NCBI RefSeq assembly: GCF_023702675.1
Contig: NZ_CP098478.1
Span: forward strand, 1,116,001-1,180,000
Reading direction: 5' to 3'
DNA length: 64,000 nucleotides
Origin: Acinetobacter sp. C26M
GTDB lineage: Bacteria; Pseudomonadota; Gammaproteobacteria; Pseudomonadales; Moraxellaceae
The position numbers and the translations under genes are program-made. The notes under the pieces were generated by a model. It had not been told where the DNA came from. It ran no database searches and was given only the letters and a program-made list of their open reading frames with translations. Shown piece after piece: positions 1 through 8,744 of this stretch. Within the stretch, counting starts at the first letter, position 1; every line of letters begins with the position of its first letter.

Positions 1-2956
1 ACATACCGCATACAATCACCAGCCCAAGACCAAAACGGCTATGTGCGCCCGCACCTGTCGCAAACAGCAGTGGAATAAGTCCAAACACCATCGCCGCCGT
101 GGTCATCAGAATCGGGCGTAAGCGAATTTGTGCCGCTTTAAGAATGGCGGCCTGTTTATTTAGCCCTTCATGCAGTTGCAACTCATTGGCAAATTCAACC
201 ATCAGGATGCCATGCTTACTAATCAAACCGATCAGGGTGACCAGACCAATTTGGGTATAGATATTGACCGTGGCATAACCGAGTGCCAAAGGAATCAAGG
301 CACCGCAAATCGATAGGGGCACAGTAATTAAGATAATGAACGGGTCGACCAGACTTTCATATTGCGCGGCCAAGACCAGATAAATCACCACCAATGCAGC
401 CAAAAATGCAAACAACAGGGTATTGCCTTCCTGCATATATTGGCGGGCATCGGCTTGCCAGTCATGGCTGAAACCTGTCGGTAACTCAGCCGTGACTTGT
501 TCAAGGAACGCTAAGGCTTGGCCTAAAGAAACACCAGGCGCGGGTATGGCTTGGAAGGTTGCAGCATTCTGCTGATTAAACTGCGTGAGTTTATTTGGCT
601 CGACCTGTTCATTCAGATGGACGATAGTAGACAATGGAATCAACGTCCCCTGATCGGTGCGTACAAATTGCTGGGTCAATGCTTGTGGGGTCAGGCGCTG
701 ACTTTTGATACTTTGTGGAATCACATCATAAGCACGGCCCAGCATACTGAAACGATTGACATAGTTTTCACCCACAAGGGTCGCCAGTGCCTCGCCAATA
801 TCCTGCATCCGAATGCCCAAGCTATTGGCTTTGGCGCGATCAACTTCAATTTTCAGCATTGGATTATTGAAATCTAGATCACTGTCTACCACCACAAATA
901 GACCACTCTCACGGGCTTTTTGTTTGATATTTTCCATGGTCTGATAAATGGTGGCGTAGTCTTGCGCACTACGCAGCACCATCTGTACTGGCAAGCCGCC
1001 TGTCGAACCAGGCAAAGCTGGATTTTGGAACACAAAAATACTAGTACCTTCTACAGCACCCACCTTGGCTTGTAGTTCCTGTTGCAGATCATCTGCAGAG
1101 CGCGTACGTTCAGCCCAACTGGATAAGGTGGTACCGCCAAAACTGGCTGCTGAGCCATCCGTACCATTAATAATCCATGTGGTGCTAGTTTCAGGCAGCG
1201 TCCAGAACACTTTATCCAACTCATAGTTGAAGTGTTCGGCATAGTTTAAGTTGGCATGTTGTGGTGCCTTGATCGCGGTCAGCACACTGGCTTGGTCTTC
1301 TAGCGGCGCCAATTCTTTTTGTGGGAGTTGATACAGAAAAGGCAAACTGGCAAAAACAGCAACTGCAAAAACCACAGTGATCCAGCGATGCTGCAATGAA
1401 AATTGCAATAGGTTATGGTAAACGTGGGTTAAACGTTCAAAAAACCATTCAGCAGCTTTAGCCATTCGACCTTCTTCCTGCTTGGATTGCAGCAGGTAAG
1501 AACTCATCACAGGGGAGAGGGTGAGGGCAATAATCCCTGAGACTAAAACCGCTCCTGCTAAGGTCAGTGCAAACTCTTTAAATAATGAACCTGTTAATCC
1601 ACCCATTAAACCAATCGGTGCATAGACGGCAGCAAGGGTAATGGTCATGGCAATCACGGGGCCTGCGACTTCACGTGCGCCCACCAGTGCAGCAGCAATA
1701 GGTGACAAGCCTTCTTCAATATGACGGTGTACATTTTCCACCACCACAATGGCATCATCCACCACCAATCCAATTGCCAGTACCATGGCCAGCAAGGTCA
1801 GTAAGTTAATGCTAAAGCCAAAAATCAGCATCAAGCCTAAAGCGCCCAGCATTGACAGTGGAATCGTTACTACAGGAATCAAGACACTACGGAGTGAACC
1901 TAGGCACAGATAGATCACGGCAATCACAATGATCAGGGCTTCGATAAAGGTATGTAGTACTTCATCAATCGAGGCATCAATAAAGCGAGCGGTTTCATAG
2001 GCCAGATTGGCTTTAACACTCGGGGGTAAGGTTTTCTGTATCTCAGGCAATTTATCCTTAATACCTTGAACAATGACGAGTGGATTACCTGTTGGAGTCG
2101 CCTGTAAACCAATAAAAATTGCGGGTTGCCCATCCATTGAGGCACTGGTTTCGGTAGATGCTGCACCGAGTTCAACGGTGGCTACATCCTGCAAATGAAT
2201 CAGGTTCTGCCCATCATTACTGATCACCAGATTTTTAAAGTCCTGAATACTGGTCAGCTCGGTTGACACATTGACATTGGAAACCACCAACTCACCTTTG
2301 ATTTGACCAGGCGCAGCTTGGTAGTTGTTTTGACGAATCGCACTGGCGACATCGGCAGCAGTCACACCCCGACTGGCCAAACGGTCTGCATCTAGCCAGA
2401 TCCGCATGGCAAGGCGTTGGCTACCATAGGTTTGAACTTTTGCCACGCCTTCAATGGTTGACAGCATCGGTTCAACTACCCGTGACAGATAGTCGGTTAG
2501 CTCGGGCATAGACAGCTGTTCACTGGAAAAGCCAATATACGCTACGTCGGTCGATTCGCCTGAAGAGCGTTCAATTACAGGGTCAAATGCCTGTTCAGGC
2601 AATTTGTAGCGAACTTGGTTGACCTTGGCCATGACTTCGGTCAGGGCTTGAGTGGAGTCTCGGTTGAGTTGCATGCGCAAGGTTATGACACTGCGGCCTT
2701 GCACTGAGGAAGAGCTGAGATAATCAATGCCCTCAACAGAAGAGACCGCTTGTGCAATCGGTTGCGTGACAAAACCTTGCATCAGTTCAGCCGATGCACC
2801 TGGGTATTCTGTGCTGATACTGATGGTTGAACTTTCTAATAAGGGGTATTGGCGAATTGGTAATTTATTCAGTGAAAATAAACCTGCTAATAAAATCAGG
2901 GTACTTACAACCAGCGCCAATACGGGACGTTTCACAAAAAGATCGGTAAATTTCAT
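1..2956 (-). CDS. RND efflux permease, MexI/MexW type (3' end outside window)
   Basis: Inner-membrane proton-driven pump subunit of the HAE1 RND family. The reading frame is open from the ATG at 2956 to the window edge, giving 985 codons; family members are about 1,030 residues, so only the last tens of residues are missing. The first transmembrane helix follows the MKFTDLFVKRPVLAL start, the large periplasmic loop follows, and the helix-4 motif GLVVDDAIVVVEN carries the paired aspartates of the proton relay. A second helix bundle begins near FAFLAALVVIYLVLAAQYES. The start is preceded by GGGAGAAA and lies 12 nt behind the adaptor gene. Gene order DoxX-adaptor-pump beside soxR matches mexGHI of Pseudomonas, hence the MexI reading; an outer-membrane channel gene, if present, would lie beyond base 1. 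Confidence 0.9.
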   Translation of the reverse strand, partial: MKFTDLFVKRPVLALVVSTLILLAGLFSLNKLPIRQYPLLESSTISISTEYPGASAELMQGFVTQPIAQAVSSVEGIDYLSSSSVQGRSVITLRMQLNRDSTQALTEVMAKVNQVRYKLPEQAFDPVIERSSGESTDVAYIGFSSEQLSMPELTDYLSRVVEPMLSTIEGVAKVQTYGSQRLAMRIWLDADRLASRGVTAADVASAIRQNNYQAAPGQIKGELVVSNVNVSTELTSIQDFKNLVISNDGQNLIHLQDVATVELGAASTETSASMDGQPAIFIGLQATPTGNPLVIVQGIKDKLPEIQKTLPPSVKANLAYETARFIDASIDEVLHTFIEALIIVIAVIYLCLGSLRSVLIPVVTIPLSMLGALGLMLIFGFSINLLTLLAMVLAIGLVVDDAIVVVENVHRHIEEGLSPIAAALVGAREVAGPVIAMTITLAAVYAPIGLMGGLTGSLFKEFALTLAGAVLVSGIIALTLSPVMSSYLLQSKQEEGRMAKAAEWFFERLTHVYHNLLQFSLQHRWITVVFAVAVFASLPFLYQLPQKELAPLEDQASVLTAIKAPQHANLNYAEHFNYELDKVFWTLPETSTTWIINGTDGSAASFGGTTLSSWAERTRSADDLQQELQAKVGAVEGTSIFVFQNPALPGSTGGLPVQMVLRSAQDYATIYQTMENIKQKARESGLFVVVDSDLDFNNPMLKIEVDRAKANSLGIRMQDIGEALATLVGENYVNRFSMLGRAYDVIPQSIKSQRLTPQALTQQFVRTDQGTLIPLSTIVHLNEQVEPNKLTQFNQQNAATFQAIPAPGVSLGQALAFLEQVTAELPTGFSHDWQADARQYMQEGNTLLFAFLAALVVIYLVLAAQYESLVDPFIILITVPLSICGALIPLALGYATVNIYTQIGLVTLIGLISKHGILMVEFANELQLHEGLNKQAAILKAAQIRLRPILMTTAAMVFGLIPLLFATGAGAHSRFGLGLVIVCGM

Positions 2957-2968
2957 CTGCGTTTCTCC

Positions 2969-4072
2969 CTAAACCTTTGTCTTGGTTTTGGAAGATTGGG
3001 CTTGTTCCAAGCTATTCGTCGTTGGCTCGATTTGCATGCCATCACTGAGACGAACTTGACCAGAAACCACCACTTGGTCACCTGCTTTAATACCCGATTG
3101 CACTTCAACCCAACCTTGATAACGCTCGCCGAGTTCGACCGCAACACGTTGTACAGTTTGTTTCTGTTGATCATGTTTCACTAGAAAAACAGTATTGCCA
3201 TAGGCGGTATAAGTAATTGCAGTTTCAGGTATGACTAAGCTGGGGAGGTTGGCTTCCTGTATGTCCAGTTTTGCATACATGCCTGGTTTTAACTGTTGAT
3301 GCTGATTATTGAGCAGTGCCTGTCCTGTCATGGTTCTAGATTTACTCACCATTGGATCAATCGCATTCACTACGGCAGAGAAACTTTGTTCAGGAAAGGC
3401 ATCTATTTTTAATTGAACGGCTTGGCCTGTTTTTAATCTTGCAGCTAGTTGTTCATTCAGTGTGAAATTGGCAAGTAGTTGCTGTGTATCGACCAGATTG
3501 GCAATACTGGTGCCTGCTTCAAGATATTGCCCCTGATGAACTTGGCGAATCCCGATCACACCAGAGAAGGGAGCGCGAATGGATTTTTGTTCAATCTGGG
3601 CTTGCAGTTGCTGGATTTCAGCACGGGTCATATCCCTGTCGGCCAATGCTGTATCTAGTTCAGCACGTGAAATCGCATTGCTATCAATCAGTTGTTTGGT
3701 GCGGTGATAGGTCATTTCTGCCTGTTTCAGCTTGGCTTGTAGCCGCCCTAAATTGCCTTGTTCTACATTGGTTTTCAGTTGAACCAGTAATTGTCCTTTT
3801 TTGACGTATTGCCCTGATTGAAAATAAATCTGTTCAATCACACCAGTACTCTCAGCAGAGACTTGAACTTGTCGTATCGCTTCCAACTCACCAATACTGG
3901 ACAGAATACGGGGCGTGACTTGTTGCTTGACTGTTGTTAGTGCGACCTTGACAGGGGGATAACTATAGCTGGATGAATGATCTGCTGAGCGGGATTTAAA
4001 AAAAACATAAGCAGCTACAGCAATAAATATTAAAATACTGATAATCAAAAAAATACGCAGTTTTGTGTTCAT
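2969..4072 (-). CDS. RND periplasmic adaptor (membrane fusion protein), MexH type
   Basis: A 367-residue HlyD/AcrA-type adaptor that would bridge the inner-membrane pump to an outer-membrane channel. One N-terminal membrane anchor (FLIISILIFIAVAAYVFF) is followed by a lipoyl half-motif (VSAESTGVIEQIYFQSGQYV), an alpha-helical hairpin of about 70 residues rich in Gln, and the returning lipoyl half (IRAPFSGVIGIRQVHQGQYL), then beta-barrel and membrane-proximal domains. No lipobox is visible, so it is probably anchored by the helix. Its ATG overlaps the stop of the DoxX gene by 4 bp (ATGA), which indicates translational coupling in a three-gene operon under the SoxR promoter at about 4.6 kb. Confidence 0.9.
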   Translation of the reverse strand: MNTKLRIFLIISILIFIAVAAYVFFKSRSADHSSSYSYPPVKVALTTVKQQVTPRILSSIGELEAIRQVQVSAESTGVIEQIYFQSGQYVKKGQLLVQLKTNVEQGNLGRLQAKLKQAEMTYHRTKQLIDSNAISRAELDTALADRDMTRAEIQQLQAQIEQKSIRAPFSGVIGIRQVHQGQYLEAGTSIANLVDTQQLLANFTLNEQLAARLKTGQAVQLKIDAFPEQSFSAVVNAIDPMVSKSRTMTGQALLNNQHQQLKPGMYAKLDIQEANLPSLVIPETAITYTAYGNTVFLVKHDQQKQTVQRVAVELGERYQGWVEVQSGIKAGDQVVVSGQVRLSDGMQIEPTTNSLEQAQSSKTKTKV

Positions 4073-4497
4073 GCGATTACTCCGACTTCTTGCAGCTGCT
4101 GACGAAAGTGGCTGGCAATTGCAGTACCGATTAAGCCACCAATCACTGAAATGTGTTCAAGTGCAAAATAAAGCGAGATTTGTGCTTGTAGCCCTGACAT
4201 GTTCCAAAAGGTATGTACCAATACAATCGTAATCACTAAAAATACAGAGAGCAGTGCAGCGCCTAACCAAATGTAGCGATCAAACAAAATACTGTATGCA
4301 CCCACAAGTAAAATCAGCGCTGAGGCATAGTTAAATAACCATGTAGGCTCTAAACCAGCTGCGTGCATTTCTTGAAATCCTGTTTCCACATCAAGCACTT
4401 TGCTGAGACCTGAGCTAAAAAATAACAGTGCTAGACAACACCTGCTAATGATCCATAACCATTGGCTTTCCAAACTTAATTTAATGAAGTACGGCAT
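4069..4497 (-). CDS. DoxX-family inner-membrane protein, MexG-like
   Basis: A 142-residue protein with four hydrophobic segments (near residues 14-30, 55-75, 80-100 and 115-132), the usual DoxX layout. The SSGLSKVLD and AGLEPTWLFNY stretches resemble what I recall of Pseudomonas MexG, the DoxX-type first gene of mexGHI-opmD. MexG has been reported to bind phenazines and to be needed with its pump; here that role is inferred only. It is the first gene of the operon, directly behind the SoxR-type promoter, and its stop overlaps the adaptor start, so it is very probably co-expressed with the pump in response to redox-cycling compounds. Confidence 0.8.
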   Translation of the reverse strand: MPYFIKLSLESQWLWIISRCCLALLFFSSGLSKVLDVETGFQEMHAAGLEPTWLFNYASALILLVGAYSILFDRYIWLGAALLSVFLVITIVLVHTFWNMSGLQAQISLYFALEHISVIGGLIGTAIASHFRQQLQEVGVIA

Positions 4498-4585
4498 AGG
4501 CGTATTTCCTGAGTAGATGCAGACAGACTGCTGAAAAACATTAAAAATGAATTGCTTATTTGCATTTAATAATGCAGTGGTATGC

Positions 4586-4616
4586 AGTCTAGAACCTCAA
4601 GTTATGTTGAGGTCAA
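4586..4616 (-). promoter_or_regulatory. SoxR-dependent promoter with SoxR box
   Basis: Read on the minus strand, TTGACC (4616-4611) and TAGACT (4591-4586) are separated by 19 bp, the over-long spacer typical of MerR/SoxR-activated promoters. The spacer is filled by a near-perfect dyad at 4595-4612, CCTCAAGTTATGTTGAGG, differing by two central bases from the enteric SoxR box as I remember it. It lies about 90 bp before the mexG-like ATG. The rest of the 321-bp soxR/mexG intergenic region (4498-4818) shows no gene or other site I can support. Confidence 0.88.
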
Positions 4617-4818
4617 TGGGGAAGCTAGAAAATTAAAGATCAGAAAAGCTCATGTTCAGAAGCAGAAAGGGCATAATTTCTGTCGATACTTCTGGGACTT
4701 TTTATCAATTTGATGTTGAGTAAATGGCTAATTTTTGAATCATGATGCGAGGCTTTAAATTGACAAATTGCTTTGCCATCAACTATAAAACCTAAAGTAA
4801 TCTTGAGATATTGAACGC

Positions 4819-5307
4819 ATGACACTCGAACGAAAAATTGATATCAATCGGATGCTGACGGTTGGGGAAGTGGCTAAACGAAGTGGTGTCGCTGTTTCAA
4901 CTTTGCATTTTTACGAGTCCAAAGGACTGATTAAAAGTATTCGTACTAATGGCAATCAACGTCGTTATCCTTTGTCTGTGCTGCGCTATATCGGAATTAT
5001 TAAAGTCGCACAAAAAGTTGGAATTTCATTGGAAGAAATTAAAAAAGCGTTGAGTGTTTACCCAATAGGTAGCAAGTTAACGGCCGAACAGTGGGCTGAA
5101 CTATCCACTTGTTGGCGCAAAGACTTAGATGAACGTATTCAAAAGCTGACTCGTTTAAGAGATGAAATGGACTGGTGTATTGGCTGCGGGTGTTTGTCTT
5201 TGGAACAATGTCGTTTACGTAATCCAGAAGATATCTTGGCAGAGCTGGGCTCAGGCCCCCGTATTTTAGAACGCGAGGATGATTCAATAATAAATTTAAA
5301 CAATTGA
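4819..5307 (+). CDS. soxR: Redox-sensing MerR-family activator SoxR
   Basis: A 162-residue transcription factor. The N-terminal winged helix ([26 protein letters not shown]) and the dimerisation helix are followed by the [2Fe-2S] cluster motif [12 protein letters not shown] with cysteines at 120, 123, 125 and 131, then [16 protein letters not shown], all diagnostic of SoxR. Oxidation of the cluster untwists promoters with a 19-bp spacer; exactly such a promoter faces the divergent mexG-like operon 200 bp away. No soxS-like gene is adjacent, so SoxR probably acts directly on efflux genes as in Pseudomonas rather than through SoxS as in enterics. Confidence 0.96.
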   Translation: MTLERKIDINRMLTVGEVAKRSGVAVSTLHFYESKGLIKSIRTNGNQRRYPLSVLRYIGIIKVAQKVGISLEEIKKALSVYPIGSKLTAEQWAELSTCWRKDLDERIQKLTRLRDEMDWCIGCGCLSLEQCRLRNPEDILAELGSGPRILEREDDSIINLNN

Positions 5308-5539
5308 AAAATAATAATTAACATGATTTTAAGTTGGAAGGATACGCTTTATATCGACTACAGAAAGTATAAGTGGAAATTTTTTTAACTGAGCTCCTGT
5401 CCTGAATCGACGTACATTGCTGTTTCGACGGGTTTAATTATCATTTTGAGCTATTGATGATTCGTTTTCCTTTTTTGCCCAAAAGATCAAATAAATATTA
5501 AGCAATTGTGAATTCTGCATTTATTTTTGTAGTGATATT

Positions 5540-5558
5540 GATAATAATAATGATTCTT
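5540..5558 (+). promoter_or_regulatory. Fur box upstream of TonB-dependent receptor
   Basis: GATAATAATAATGATTCTT matches 15 of 19 positions of the classical Fur consensus and ends 20 bp before the receptor ATG, where it would overlap a promoter. Iron repression of the receptor is therefore likely. The rest of the 5308-5578 gap is AT-rich without other recognisable sites. Confidence 0.72.
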
Positions 5559-5578
5559 ATTTAATTAATTGTAGCATT

Positions 5579-7822
5579 ATGAACAATCAGCTTAGACAAT
5601 CTGCTTTAAATATTGCGATAAAATCGATTCTTATTTTCGGGGCATTCTCACATCACGCTTTTGCGCAAGAACAGGGCGCAAGCGTACTCCCAACCATTAA
5701 GGTTGCAGCCGATGATGAAAAAACGGAAGGTAGTGAAAGCTTCCAAGCAAAATCATCTCGTACGTCCTCCAAGTTAAAACTTTCCTTAAAAGAAACACCA
5801 CAATCAGTCAGTGTCATTACGCGTGAACAGATTGAGCAACGTAATCTCAATATTATTGATGATGTACTTGCAGCCACCCCAGGTGTTACGGTCACTAAAA
5901 ACGATAGTGAACGCTCAAATTATTCTGCGCGAGGCTATGCGATTAGCAATCGTCAAATTGATGGCATGCCAATTGGAGAGAATAGCCCACGTGTTGATAG
6001 TTTTTTCTTTGACCGTATTGAAGTGGTGAAGGGGGCAACAGGTTTAACAGGATCTACAGGAAACCCGTCTGCAACCATCAATATGATTCGTAAACGACCT
6101 GCAAAAGAGTTGACGGGTTCGGTTGCTACGTCATTTAGTCGCTGGAATACCATTCGTAATGAGGCGGATGTTTCAATCCCTTTGACGGCTGATGGCAGTG
6201 TACGTAGCCGCGTGATGGCAGCACGACGTGAGGGTGAATCCTATATGGATTATTACTCTCTTGAAACCTTAGCAGCGATGGCGATGGTTGAAGCGGATAT
6301 TACGGATCAATTAACAGGCAGTATTGGTTTTCAATATCAAGACAACCAACCACGTGGTTCAACATGGGGAACTGTACCATACTGGAATCAAGATGGTTCG
6401 CTGGCCAATTTACCGCGCAATTTCAGCTTGGCAAATCGCTGGAATACCATCAGTCAAAGTGATAAAACCGTATTTGCTGATTTGACCTATAAATTTGATA
6501 ACAACTGGATGATTAAGGCAGCTGCTTCACATTCATTGTCCAAAAGTTTTTGGCTGATGTCTTATGGTGGCTCTGGTTTTCCTAATCAAAATGATGGAAC
6601 TGGCGTTGGGGTTTGGTCAACAGTGTATCCAACATCTGAATCTAAAAAGACCAGCTTAGAGTTGTTTGCCAGTGGACCGTTTAAATTATTTAATCGTGAG
6701 CATGAGTTGGTCATAGGTGGAAATGGCTTTGATCGTTCTACGGACAGCCCGGGTGGATTTATTGATGGTATTGCCAGTAATCAATTGACTTGTACCAAGA
6801 AAGTGAACAACGTAACACAACCTTCTAATAATATTGGTGATACTTGTGTGATCAATGATTGGCGGACATGGGATGGTAATACAACGCCTAAACCTGGCTA
6901 CACCGTTACCCCTTCGACTAAAGATGCAAAACAGCGTAATTATGGTGCATACAGCACCTTAAAGCTAAACCTGACAGATGATCTAAAATTGATTGTAGGG
7001 GGGCGTTATAGTGATTATTCAGCCACCAATGGTACGAAGAGTGATGTGAAAACCGATGCTTTTACGCCTTATTTCGGTACCACTTATGCGATCAACGATA
7101 TTGTAACTGCCTATGCCAGTTATACCGATATGTTTAATCCAAGCAGCCAAAAAGACCGTAATAACAGTTTCTTAGAACCTGAAACAGGTAAAAGCTATGA
7201 GGCAGGTCTAAAAGCCAGTTTATTGGATGACCAACTTTTGGCAACTGCTGCTGCGTTCTGGTCGAAAAAAGAGAATGTTGCAATTCGTGATGAAGAGGCG
7301 ATTGCAGCAGGCATAACTAAAACAGATGATGGTGGAGAGCCAATGAAAGCTTCGGGTGAGGGGTTGAAAATTGAAGGCTTTGAGCTGGAAGCAATTGGAC
7401 GAATTACACCGACGTGGAATATTACTGCGGGTTATACCTATGTGAACAGCATAAGTTCAGAAACCGTAAAGGCTTCAACAACCCTTCCTCAGAATCAAGT
7501 CAAAATCTACACCAACTTCAAACTCCCTGAACAGCTATGGGACGGTGCCAACAAATTCAATATTGGTTTTGGTGTGAATTGGCAAAGTGAGGTGGTGAGT
7601 AAATCGAGCAGTGCACCTAAAAACTCAGATGGCTATGTACGACAAGATGCTTACTTCTTGGCAAGTGCCAATATGGGATATACCTTCAATGAATCATTCA
7701 GTGCAAACTTACAAGTGAATAATTTATTTGATGAAAAATATTATCAACAGGTCGGTTTCTACAATGGCGTTTATTGGGGCGAGCCACGTAACGTAACTTT
7801 ATCACTGCGTGCAAGATTCTAA
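5579..7822 (+). CDS. TonB-dependent siderophore receptor, FhuE/FpvA type
   Basis: A 747-residue outer-membrane receptor. A signal peptide ending at AFA is followed by a short TonB-box-like segment (LPTIKVAADDE), the plug domain (LKETPQSVSVITREQIEQRN, DRIEVVKGATGLTGSTGNPSATINMIRKRP) and a 22-stranded barrel ending with the aromatic C-terminus VTLSLRARF. The plug wording and the ferric-hydroxamate-like layout resemble FhuE/FpvA-type receptors; the true ligand cannot be read from the sequence. It is a single-gene unit between a Fur box and a strong terminator. Import of a xenosiderophore is likely because no biosynthesis genes are nearby. Confidence 0.9.
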   Translation: MNNQLRQSALNIAIKSILIFGAFSHHAFAQEQGASVLPTIKVAADDEKTEGSESFQAKSSRTSSKLKLSLKETPQSVSVITREQIEQRNLNIIDDVLAATPGVTVTKNDSERSNYSARGYAISNRQIDGMPIGENSPRVDSFFFDRIEVVKGATGLTGSTGNPSATINMIRKRPAKELTGSVATSFSRWNTIRNEADVSIPLTADGSVRSRVMAARREGESYMDYYSLETLAAMAMVEADITDQLTGSIGFQYQDNQPRGSTWGTVPYWNQDGSLANLPRNFSLANRWNTISQSDKTVFADLTYKFDNNWMIKAAASHSLSKSFWLMSYGGSGFPNQNDGTGVGVWSTVYPTSESKKTSLELFASGPFKLFNREHELVIGGNGFDRSTDSPGGFIDGIASNQLTCTKKVNNVTQPSNNIGDTCVINDWRTWDGNTTPKPGYTVTPSTKDAKQRNYGAYSTLKLNLTDDLKLIVGGRYSDYSATNGTKSDVKTDAFTPYFGTTYAINDIVTAYASYTDMFNPSSQKDRNNSFLEPETGKSYEAGLKASLLDDQLLATAAAFWSKKENVAIRDEEAIAAGITKTDDGGEPMKASGEGLKIEGFELEAIGRITPTWNITAGYTYVNSISSETVKASTTLPQNQVKIYTNFKLPEQLWDGANKFNIGFGVNWQSEVVSKSSSAPKNSDGYVRQDAYFLASANMGYTFNESFSANLQVNNLFDEKYYQQVGFYNGVYWGEPRNVTLSLRARF

Positions 7823-7855
7823 GCAAGACAACAATAGGAATTTGTGCAAATAAAA

Positions 7856-7892
7856 ATCAAGGCATATCGATCAGAATATGCCTTGATTAAAA
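7856..7892. terminator. Bidirectional intrinsic terminator
   Basis: A perfect 12-bp stem (ATCAAGGCATAT at 7856-7867 with ATATGCCTTGAT at 7876-7887) has an 8-nt loop, A-rich flank on the left and T/A-rich flank on the right. It lies between the convergent receptor and TetR genes and can serve both. Confidence 0.8.
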
Positions 7893-7982
7893 ATAATAAA
7901 AATGAATTGAGTAGAATTCTCTTCTTTGTTCGGGTCACATTAACTTGATCGGGAATTCATCATTAGATTAAAACAAGCACTA

Positions 7983-8594
7983 TCATTTTTTTGTTTCAAG
8001 CAAGGCTAATGTTCCAATAATTAAAGCCTGCATACTGTCCATAAATTCGGCTTCCATTTCTGCTTCTTCACTGGCTCGGTCTGGTGCTTGAGTGGGTTCT
8101 TTCCCTGCCACCGTATAGATCGTATCCGCCACAGCAATACAATGAAAGGCGATGGTGGAATTGAGCCAACGGGCTTGATCAAGCGACAACGAGTAGGCTT
8201 GAGCAACGACTTGATGATGCGTGCCAATTTTAGCCACCATTGATGGGGTAGAAGCCATTCTGCGAATTAAGTAAGGCGTCAGACCCGGGTTTGACTTTAC
8301 TAATTCACGAATAGAGTGCATGAATTCAAGCAGATAATCTTTGAGTGGTACAGCACGGGTTGCAGATGGTAACGGGATTTCCCATCGTGTGAAAATCTCT
8401 TCAGCAATCATGTACTTGAGTTCTTCAAGGCTGGAAATGTGTTTGTACAACGCCATATGGCTGATTCCCAAAGCCGCTGCAACGCCAACAAAAGTGATGT
8501 TGAGTAAACCGATCTCAATACCTGCATTCATGATGCGCTCATGTGTAATTGTCCGTGGGCGTCCGCGTGCGGGAGATTTGCTGAGAGAGGCCAT
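7983..8594 (-). CDS. TetR/AcrR-family transcriptional regulator
   Basis: A 203-residue repressor with an N-terminal helix-turn-helix (VGVAAALGISHMALYKHISSLEEL) and a divergent helical ligand domain. The frame extends 14 codons upstream to an ATG at 8636, but that start has no ribosome site, whereas the ATG at 8594 follows GGAATACAG; MASLSKSPARGRPRT also looks like a normal TetR beginning. It is transcribed away from the siderophore transport operon starting at 8745, so control of that operon, alongside Fur, is plausible but unproven. Confidence 0.82.
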   Translation of the reverse strand: MASLSKSPARGRPRTITHERIMNAGIEIGLLNITFVGVAAALGISHMALYKHISSLEELKYMIAEEIFTRWEIPLPSATRAVPLKDYLLEFMHSIRELVKSNPGLTPYLIRRMASTPSMVAKIGTHHQVVAQAYSLSLDQARWLNSTIAFHCIAVADTIYTVAGKEPTQAPDRASEEAEMEAEFMDSMQALIIGTLALLETKK

Positions 8595-8698
8595 CTGTAT
8601 TCCATAAAATTCAATTTTTTCATGTTGCCATGACATTGCTAGGGGGTCAAATCGTTTACTTTATTGAATTAGTTTACTACAATGCAACTAAATCTATT

Positions 8699-8717
8699 GA
8701 TATTAATTCTCATTTGT
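8699..8717 (+). promoter_or_regulatory. Weak Fur-box-like site before the siderophore ABC operon
   Basis: GATATTAATTCTCATTTGT matches about 12 of 19 consensus positions. It lies between the TetR gene and the first ABC gene, where the operon promoter is expected. Degenerate, so offered with limited confidence. Confidence 0.4.
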
Positions 8718-8744
8718 ATTTATGGGTGATTGCCGCTTGTTGGT

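Noticed and set aside
551-877. Plus-strand open frame of 108 codons
   Set aside because: Antisense to the RND pump gene, whose protein motifs are continuous across the region.
4640-4825. Minus-strand open frame between soxR and the mexG-like gene
   Set aside because: It overlaps the soxR start, has no ribosome site or motif, and occupies the regulatory region.
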